Assembly (NCBI GenBank): GCA_016926495.1
Contig: JAFGOL010000161.1
Coordinates: forward strand, 1 to 5,736
DNA from: Oligoflexia bacterium
Lineage (GTDB): Bacteria > Bdellovibrionota > JAFGOL01
Direction of reading: 5' to 3'
Length of the DNA stretch: 5,736 nt
The notes under the pieces are model-generated. The model did no database searches, was not told where the DNA came from, and worked only from the letters and a program-made list of their open reading frames with translations. This document shows, in pieces, positions 1 through 4,445 of the stretch. Each line of letters opens with the position of its first letter. The first letter of the stretch is position 1. Made by a program: the position numbers and the translations under genes.

Positions 1-66
1 ATTATTAACAACCTGGATATATTAAATACAATTAAAAAACAACTTGCTGTTAAATATATTGAATAA
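1..66 (+). CDS. Possible C-terminal tail of an upstream gene (partial)
   Basis: Frame 1 is open from the first base to a TAA at 64-66 and gives a 21-residue tail ending in AVKYIE. The alternating hydrophobic and charged residues look protein-like, and the tight spacing of the other genes makes an upstream neighbour likely. The stretch is too short to assign to a family, and an open run of this length can arise by chance in AT-rich DNA. If real, its stop lies 44 bases before ftsE. Confidence 0.25.
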   Translation: MINNLDILNTIKKQLAVKYIE

Positions 67-73
67 TTGAATA
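58..73 (+). repeat. Perfect 8-bp tandem duplication (ATTGAATA x2)
   Basis: Bases 58-65 and 66-73 are identical copies of ATTGAATA, directly abutting. The repeat lies in the AT-rich leader of ftsE and creates two overlapping TTGAAT words that could each act as a -35 element. It may be a slippage duplication or a regulator half-site pair; nothing in the sequence decides between them. Confidence 0.5.
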
Positions 74-89
74 CATAAAAATTTATTAT
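59..89 (+). promoter_or_regulatory. Weak candidate sigma70-type promoter for ftsE operon
   Basis: A TTGAAT (59-64) could serve as -35 and TATTAT (84-89, five of six matches to TATAAT) as -10, with a 19-base spacer that is longer than optimal. The second TTGAAT (67-72) is too close to the same -10. The surrounding DNA is so AT-rich that chance matches are expected. The support is position: it is the only AT-rich non-coding stretch before the division genes. Confidence 0.25.
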
Positions 90-110
90 ACGGAGATATA
101 GCTATTATCC

Positions 111-767
111 ATGATTATTTTTGACTCTGTAACAAAGATGTACGGCAGCAGGGTTTATGCGCTTAATGATATCAATTTAAGGATCGACAAGGGTGATTTT
201 GTTTTTGTCACAGGCAGATCAGGCGCGGGTAAAAGTACGCTGCTTAAGCTTATATACGGTCACAACAAACCGTCATCCGGCAGTGTAAGCGTCGGCAATG
301 TTGATGTGGGTTCCATTTCGTCCCGCAGGCTTGCCTACCTGCGCAGGCAGATGGGAATAGTATTCCAGGATTTTAAACTGCTGTGGGACAGGAACATTTT
401 TGACAATATCACTCTGCCTTTAAGCATTTGGGGCAAGAGATTGCCTGATATCAGGCGGGCCTCTGAAAGGATAATGAAGGATTTTGACGTGTGGAAGCTT
501 AAGGACCTGATGCCTTACCAGCTTTCAGGAGGTGAACAGCAAAAAGTGGCGATATGCAGGGCAATGGTCGGGGAACCGTGGATACTGATTGCGGACGAGC
601 CCACGGGAAATCTTGATCCTGATTCAACCAGGGAAGTTTTCAATATGTTCAATTTTGCGGCGCAGGCCGGTACAACAATAGTATTCGCGACCCATAATGA
701 AAGCCTGATTGAGATGCACAGGGGCAGGTTTGTAAAGCTTGAAAAGGGAAAGGTCGTTTCATCATGA
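111..767 (+). CDS. ftsE: Cell-division ATP-binding protein FtsE
   Basis: FtsE is the cytoplasmic ABC ATPase that pairs with FtsX at the division septum and drives activation of peptidoglycan hydrolases. The 218-residue length is typical. Visible motifs in order: Walker A GRSGAGKST (35-43), Q-loop FQD (85-87), signature LSGGE (138-142), Walker B ILIADE (158-163), D-loop NLDP (167-170) and the switch histidine H195. The segment RRQMGIVFQDFKLL (78-91) is characteristic of FtsE. All catalytic residues are intact, so it should be an active ATPase. The ATG at 111 is chosen because the frame is closed by TAG at 99-101 and MIIFDSV matches FtsE N-termini. The nearest Shine-Dalgarno-like word (CGGAG, 91-95) is 15 bases away, unusually far. 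The gene overlaps ftsX by 4 bases (ATGA), which supports coupled translation. LolD/MacB-type ATPases look similar, but the FtsX and EnvC neighbours settle the assignment. Confidence 0.96.
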   Translation: MIIFDSVTKMYGSRVYALNDINLRIDKGDFVFVTGRSGAGKSTLLKLIYGHNKPSSGSVSVGNVDVGSISSRRLAYLRRQMGIVFQDFKLLWDRNIFDNITLPLSIWGKRLPDIRRASERIMKDFDVWKLKDLMPYQLSGGEQQKVAICRAMVGEPWILIADEPTGNLDPDSTREVFNMFNFAAQAGTTIVFATHNESLIEMHRGRFVKLEKGKVVSS

Positions 768-1612
768 TAATAAGGAAAAGTTTTAAGGATATTTTCAGGC
801 ATAAATTGTCATCGCTTCTCGTGGTAAAGGTAACTGCACTGTTTGTTTTCCTGAGCCTGGTGTTTCTTGCCGCCGCCTATAACCTGGAAATAGTGCGAAA
901 AAAACTGGCATCCGAAGTCCGCGTTACGGTTTTTCCCGCGGAAGGTTATGATGTAAAGGACCTGGCGGAAAAGATCAGAAAACTGGAAGGTGTTACGGGT
1001 ATTACTCACATGGACGGCAGCGCGGCCCTTGATCTTCTTAAAAAGAGGTTTCCGGATAACGAAATAATTTTTACCACTGCCGTGATGCCTGATCTCGTTG
1101 AGGTCAGGACCGATATCGGCAGCGTGGATTTGCTGAGGAAAATGTTAAACAAACTTGAAGGCATATCAGATATTGTTGTAAATACATCGTGGCTGGGCAG
1201 CGCGATAAATATGCTGGATATTTTCAGGTACGGCCTGGTTGTTTTGATCGTAATTATGTTTGTAATAAGCGTGGCACTGATTTATTACGCCACGAGGCTG
1301 GGCGCCCTGCAGCGCAAATGGGAGATCACCATATTCAGGCTTTGCGGCGCCACTGAATGGTATATCAGGCTGCCTTACCTGCTTTCCTCCGTGGTGCTTG
1401 GGGTTGCCGGGGCCGTCACGGGTGTTCTGCTTTATTATTTTACCGGGGTCCTGCTGGGTACGGCTGTTTTGCGTTTTTCGGGCCAGTGGCTAAGCAGTTT
1501 TGATCTTTCAGCGTTGCCGGTGTACGTGATCCTGATTGTATTGTTTGTTTCGGTGATGATAGGCATGATCGGTAATTATACAGCCTTTTTAAAGACGGAT
1601 AACACGGAGTGA
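764..1612 (+). CDS. ftsX: Cell-division membrane protein FtsX
   Basis: FtsX is the integral membrane partner of FtsE. It transmits ATPase-driven conformational change across the inner membrane to a periplasmic hydrolase activator. The 282-residue protein shows the family topology: a short basic cytoplasmic N-terminus (1-17), TM1 (about 18-38), a large periplasmic domain (about 39-155), TM2 (156-176), a cytoplasmic loop, TM3 (about 205-228) and TM4 (251-272). The loop between TM2 and TM3 holds the FtsX hallmark, KWEITIFRLCGATEWYIRLPYL (185-206), which matches the usual R-x-E-I-x-I-x-R-L-x-G-A-T pattern. It lacks the long N-terminal extension of the E. coli protein. The start ATG overlaps the ftsE stop as ATGA. 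An AAAGG at 749-753 could assist initiation. The periplasmic domain is the expected docking site for the EnvC-like coiled coil encoded immediately downstream. Confidence 0.95.
   Translation: MIIRKSFKDIFRHKLSSLLVVKVTALFVFLSLVFLAAAYNLEIVRKKLASEVRVTVFPAEGYDVKDLAEKIRKLEGVTGITHMDGSAALDLLKKRFPDNEIIFTTAVMPDLVEVRTDIGSVDLLRKMLNKLEGISDIVVNTSWLGSAINMLDIFRYGLVVLIVIMFVISVALIYYATRLGALQRKWEITIFRLCGATEWYIRLPYLLSSVVLGVAGAVTGVLLYYFTGVLLGTAVLRFSGQWLSSFDLSALPVYVILIVLFVSVMIGMIGNYTAFLKTDNTE
1606..1609 (+). promoter_or_regulatory. Ribosome binding site (GGAG) that fixes the TTG start of the envC-like gene
   Basis: GGAG at 1606-1609, at the very end of ftsX, is 7 bases from the TTG at 1617 but only 2 bases from the ATG at 1612. 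The frame of the envC-like gene is closed by TAA at 1590-1592 and contains no ATG or GTG before 1617. Spacing and frame therefore both favour TTG. Confidence 0.6.
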
Positions 1613-1616
1613 TGGA

Positions 1617-2621
1617 TTGTTTGCAGTAATTGTTCTTTTGCTCTGCTCTGCGCCTTCTTACGCTTCAAACATGGTACTGGAGCTTGACAGCGTATCCAGG
1701 CAGGTGAGTAAATTACAGGACTCGGTAAGGGCTTTAAGGGAATCAATCCGGTTTGAAACCGAAGCGATTTCGGACATGGAATCCAGAATACGGTTTGACG
1801 AGCAGCAAATGGAAATCAAAAAAAAATTCATAAGGGAAAGGTTAAAAGCGCTTTTAATAAATTCATCAAGGGACAGGATTGAACTTTTATACGATCCCGA
1901 AGTTTCAGACGATGTTTACAGGGAAGAAGCGCTTCTTGTCAGGCTCCTTAAGGATGATATTAAAGAGTTCAGGGCTTTTCTTGAAGATATAGGCAGGCTT
2001 AATGACCTGAGGGTATTGCTTGACGCCGAAAGAAGCAGGCTTGAACAGAATACGAGGAAGCTTTCGGAGAATATCAGCAAGCTTGGAAGCTCCGTAAAAA
2101 ACAAGAAAAGACTTTTATCGAGGATACGTAACAGTCCGGGTGATTACACAGTACTGCAGAAAAAGGTGGAGGGCAGTTCAGGCGCAATTGAAGATATGAC
2201 CTCCGGAAATCCCTCCCGCGCGGGGAAAACACCGTTTGCCGGGCTTCAGACGCCCGCCCGGGGAAAGATAATAAGCAGGTTCGGCAAGGTATGGGATAAC
2301 AACCTCAAAAACTGGAGATATAATTCCGGTGTACTGATCGAGTCTGAATACGGGGCGGAAGTCCTTTCCGTGGCGGACGGGGTTGTAAAGTATTCCGGCT
2401 GGCTGCCCGGTTACGGGAAGGTGGCAATCATCAAGCACGATAACGATGTGTTTTCGGTTTCGGGGCATCTTGCAAGGATACTCTATGAAACAGGCGAAAG
2501 GGTGAAAAAGCGGGATATTATAGCGTATGTCGGTGACACGGGGCCGATTGACTCTCCGACCCTGTATTTTTCCCTTAGAACCGGCGGCAGGAACATTGAC
2601 CCTGCCTTTTTGTTTAAATGA
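1617..2621 (+). CDS. envC: EnvC-like murein hydrolase activator, degenerate LytM/M23 domain
   Basis: This is a predicted periplasmic activator of cell-wall amidases, recruited by FtsEX to split septal peptidoglycan. The 334-residue protein has a hydrophobic signal sequence (cleavage likely after SYA, residue 16), a long helical coiled-coil region (about 20-170) rich in Glu, Arg, Leu and Lys, a low-complexity linker (about 172-208), and a C-terminal LytM domain (about 209-334). The fold is recognisable from PARGKIISRFG, VADGVVKYSGWLPGYGKVAIIKHD and the terminal NIDPAFLF. Zinc ligands are mostly lost: the HxGxD motif reads N236-S-G-V-L240 and the HLH motif reads T315-L-Y317, with only H284 kept. 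E. coli EnvC shows similar losses (SLYFE), so a non-enzymatic activator is the best reading. It is shorter than E. coli EnvC (about 419). The start is a TTG, 4 bases after the ftsX stop, and the signal peptide has no basic residue before the hydrophobic core, which is unusual. Co-operonic placement with ftsEX strongly supports the role. Confidence 0.88.
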   Translation: MFAVIVLLLCSAPSYASNMVLELDSVSRQVSKLQDSVRALRESIRFETEAISDMESRIRFDEQQMEIKKKFIRERLKALLINSSRDRIELLYDPEVSDDVYREEALLVRLLKDDIKEFRAFLEDIGRLNDLRVLLDAERSRLEQNTRKLSENISKLGSSVKNKKRLLSRIRNSPGDYTVLQKKVEGSSGAIEDMTSGNPSRAGKTPFAGLQTPARGKIISRFGKVWDNNLKNWRYNSGVLIESEYGAEVLSVADGVVKYSGWLPGYGKVAIIKHDNDVFSVSGHLARILYETGERVKKRDIIAYVGDTGPIDSPTLYFSLRTGGRNIDPAFLFK

Positions 2622-2655
2622 TTTTATTGCGGCCCCACCTGATAATTCAAAAGTT

Positions 2656-2684
2656 TTTACAAAAGGGACAATCTAGGGTAGATA
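2656..2684 (+). promoter_or_regulatory. Candidate promoter for the mlaC-like operon
   Basis: TTTACA (2656-2661, five of six matches to TTGACA) is followed after 17 bases by TAGATA (2679-2684), a poor -10. A better TATATG lies at 2683-2688 but with a 21-base spacer. The 93-base gap between the envC-like stop and the next start is by far the largest internal gap here, which fits a separate transcription start. No clear rho-independent terminator lies in the gap, so read-through from the ftsEX operon is also possible. Confidence 0.3.
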
Positions 2685-2703
2685 TATGGGAAATAATATT
2701 TCC

Positions 2704-2708
2704 GGAGG
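2704..2708 (+). promoter_or_regulatory. Strong ribosome binding site (GGAGG) selecting a GTG start
   Basis: GGAGG at 2704-2708 is 6 bases before the GTG at 2715. The frame is closed by TAA at 2694-2696 with no ATG in between, so this site decides the start of the mlaC-like gene. Confidence 0.7.
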
Positions 2709-2714
2709 TCCAAC

Positions 2715-3533
2715 GTGTACTGTCTTATAACTTTAATATTGCTGTCATTAACTGCTGTTCTACCTGAATCCGGAACTCCGCCTGCTGAAGCCAAAACCGC
2801 CGAAACAAAGCAGGAGGTTAAGGCAAACGAGCCGGTAATACAGAAGAAGAAGAAGGTAAAACACATAATAAAGGATGAAGATAAGAATAATCCCGGTATA
2901 AAAACGGTTTTGTCGATGCTTGAAGGTTTCTCAAAGATGGGTGACAACAAGCAGGAATATGTAAACAAAAAGTACGATTATGCGCAGTACAAGAAGGTGG
3001 AGGCAGGTATTGCCAGGGAAATTTCGGCTAATATCGATTTCTATGACGTTTGCGAAAAATCATTAAAATATGAATATGATCCCGCCAAAAAGGTTTTTCT
3101 CAAGGACCACTGGCGGGGCAAGAGCAACAGTGACAAGACCGCGTTTGTGGCGTTGTTTCGGCAGTTGATCGAAGATATCGTTTATCCCATAGCGAATGAT
3201 TTTTTCGGCGATCTTAAGATTGAAGACAAAGTTGTGGAGAATAAGCCGGATTATATTCATGTAAAATCAACCATCCATTATAAAAAGAAGAATGTTATAA
3301 CCGAATGGTACCTGCATAAAAAGGGCGAGAACTGGAAGATCTTTGATATCGGCGTCGAGGGTGAAAGATGGGTTATAAGTTTCAGGTCCCAGTTCACGGA
3401 CATTATTACCAAAAAGTCCTATCAGGAACTTATCAAGCTTATGAACAAAAAACTTACCGAAGTAAAGGAAGATAATGAACGAAAGGATAAAAATGCGAGA
3501 AACGGGATTAAGGAAGAAAAGAAGAGTAAATAG
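2715..3533 (+). CDS. MlaC/Ttg2D-family periplasmic lipid-binding protein
   Basis: MlaC-family proteins carry phospholipid or hopanoid-type lipids through the periplasm between inner- and outer-membrane machinery. The 272-residue product begins with a hydrophobic export segment (about 3-16), a Lys/Glu-rich linker (20-60), the MlaC domain (about 62-248) and a highly charged tail (249-272). Family features visible: YDPAKKVFLKDHWRGKSNSDKTAFVALFRQLIE (121-153), matching the usual 'LGKYWR..tpeqr.eF...F..ll' pattern; then ITEWYLHKKGENWKIFDIGVEGERWVISFRSQFTDII (195-231), matching 'y.l...gg.WkvyDv.ieGvSlv..yRsqF..il'. The family is usually near 200 residues, so the basic linker and charged tail are additions. 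Unlike canonical mla operons, no MlaE permease, MlaF ATPase, MlaD MCE protein or MlaB follows. Translation starts at GTG, and the signal region lacks an n-region Lys or Arg. The 3' end overlaps the next gene. HpnM, which works with an RND-type transporter, is the alternative relative; the sequence does not distinguish them. Confidence 0.85.
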   Translation: MYCLITLILLSLTAVLPESGTPPAEAKTAETKQEVKANEPVIQKKKKVKHIIKDEDKNNPGIKTVLSMLEGFSKMGDNKQEYVNKKYDYAQYKKVEAGIAREISANIDFYDVCEKSLKYEYDPAKKVFLKDHWRGKSNSDKTAFVALFRQLIEDIVYPIANDFFGDLKIEDKVVENKPDYIHVKSTIHYKKKNVITEWYLHKKGENWKIFDIGVEGERWVISFRSQFTDIITKKSYQELIKLMNKKLTEVKEDNERKDKNARNGIKEEKKSK

Positions 3534-4215
3534 TCTCTTCCTGCTGACTGCTTTCCTGTTTTTATCCGGGGACGCTTGTCCCATGGATAACGACAGGGAT
3601 ATAGTCATTGAGGATTTTGAGGGGCAGAACCTTAAAAAGTCCCTGCCTTACGGATGGAATAAAAAGGGAGACGACCTTTATTACAGGCTTAACAGGGAAA
3701 ACAGGAATGCCTTTCTTGCCGGAGATTACGATTGCGGGAAAATCGGAAAGGGAAAGGGTACCATCCTGTTCAGGGAATATAAGATTAACTACAAAAAATA
3801 TCCTTTTTTCTCGTGGAAATGGCGTATCAGGCAGACTCCCGAAGGCTCGGACGAAAAGCTCAAGGACAAGGGTGATTCGGCCGTGGCGGTATACGTGTAT
3901 ATACGTTCAGGCATGTTTACAAGGAAGATAATAAAGTTTGTATGGTCTCAGAAATATAAGGCCGGTGAGGTTTTTGAGTCGCCTAATTCCATCTGGGCCT
4001 GGGAAACCAAGGTGTACGTGGTAAGGGGAACGGAATCCAGGGACCTTCTGGGCAAGTGGGTAAGCGAAAAGATCAACCTCGCGGGAGTTTACGAAAAGCT
4101 TTATTCAAAAAAATTAAAGAACAGCGTGAAAGGTTTCGGTGTAATTACCGACGCGGACAATACATGCAGTGTCGCCGCCGGTGATTACGATGATTTTACA
4201 ATGACCAGGCAATAA
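3475..4215 (+). CDS. DUF3047-family exported protein of unknown function
   Basis: The 246-residue product has a strongly basic N-terminus (RKKRR at 13-17), a hydrophobic core (19-31) and a possible signal peptidase site near GDA (32-34), so it is probably periplasmic or membrane-attached. A cysteine (C35) directly follows, but the preceding residues do not make a convincing lipobox. The mature part matches my recollection of DUF3047: an opening VIEDFEG strand (44-50), FFSWKWRI (111-118), DSAVAVYVYI (134-143), a Trp-rich middle (IWAWETKVYVV), GVITDADNT (222-230) and a terminal DYDDFTM (237-243). The overall pattern resembles a beta-sandwich, possibly binding a ligand, but no biochemical function is established to my knowledge. 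The gene starts 59 bases inside the mlaC-like gene. A second in-frame ATG at 3493 with AAAGGA 5 bases upstream is equally plausible and would shorten the N-terminus by 6 residues. The overlap implies tightly coupled expression with the MlaC-like protein. Confidence 0.8.
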   Translation: MNERIKMRETGLRKKRRVNSLFLLTAFLFLSGDACPMDNDRDIVIEDFEGQNLKKSLPYGWNKKGDDLYYRLNRENRNAFLAGDYDCGKIGKGKGTILFREYKINYKKYPFFSWKWRIRQTPEGSDEKLKDKGDSAVAVYVYIRSGMFTRKIIKFVWSQKYKAGEVFESPNSIWAWETKVYVVRGTESRDLLGKWVSEKINLAGVYEKLYSKKLKNSVKGFGVITDADNTCSVAAGDYDDFTMTRQ

Positions 4216-4238
4216 ATATATGGTATTTAACTGGTGAC

Positions 4239-4243
4239 GGAGG
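4239..4243 (+). promoter_or_regulatory. Strong ribosome binding site (GGAGG) for the 64-residue gene
   Basis: GGAGG at 4239-4243, 7 bases before the ATG at 4251, lies in the 35-base gap after the DUF3047 gene. This consensus-like site is the main reason to accept the short downstream frame as a real gene. Confidence 0.7.
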
Positions 4244-4250
4244 AAAGAAT

Positions 4251-4445
4251 ATGGAGGTTTTGCATAGAATAAGAAAAAATATTCTTGTCGCAGCTTCCGT
4301 TATTGCCGCTGGAATTTTTTCCGTGATAGCTTCCATATTTATGGGGCTTTTCGGTTTTGCTGTCATAGCCTTTCTGGGGCTTCTTGCGTGTTCCTCTATT
4401 TTGTTTTTTATATTTCCATTTTTTTTGAACGGAGACAGGAAGTGA
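4251..4445 (+). CDS. Small two-helix membrane protein, unknown function
   Basis: I do not recognise this 64-residue protein. It has a basic N-terminus (HRIRKN, 5-10), a first transmembrane segment (about 11-33), a tight turn around MGLFG (31-35), a second transmembrane segment (about 36-58) and a short charged end, GDRK. The charge pattern predicts a hairpin with both termini in the cytoplasm. Small residues (Ala, Gly, Ser) are spaced through both helices, consistent with close helix packing against a partner. Reality as a gene is supported by a GGAGG site at good spacing, the same strand as its neighbours, and a GTGA overlap of its stop with the start of the TolC-type gene. By position it could be an accessory subunit or stabiliser of an inner-membrane transporter working with the MlaC-like and TolC-like proteins; that is inference only. 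Confidence 0.72.
   Translation: MEVLHRIRKNILVAASVIAAGIFSVIASIFMGLFGFAVIAFLGLLACSSILFFIFPFFLNGDRK

Noticed and set aside
2178..2468. A 96-codon minus-strand frame opposite the LytM domain
   Set aside because: The plus strand encodes a conserved LytM fold here; the antisense product has no family features.
1617..2621. Annotation as an active M23 endopeptidase
   Set aside because: Three of four zinc ligands are missing, so catalytic activity is unlikely despite the recognisable fold.
2622..2670. Possible rho-independent terminator after the envC-like gene
   Set aside because: The GGCCCC and TTTTT stretches do not form a stable stem followed by a T-run; only trivial palindromes such as AAAAGTTTTT are present.
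3540..3582. Lipoprotein signal for the DUF3047 protein ending at C35
   Set aside because: The residues before the cysteine (S-G-D-A-C) include an Asp and lack the Leu/Val at -3 of a standard lipobox; ordinary signal peptidase cleavage or a membrane anchor is as likely.
3608..3931. A 107-codon plus-strand frame inside the DUF3047 gene
   Set aside because: It is out of frame with the recognisable DUF3047 motifs, is Arg/Lys/Thr-rich without domain features, and has no good ribosome site.
4401..4426. T-rich runs resembling a terminator tail
   Set aside because: They encode the Phe-rich second membrane helix of the small protein, and no GC-rich stem precedes them.
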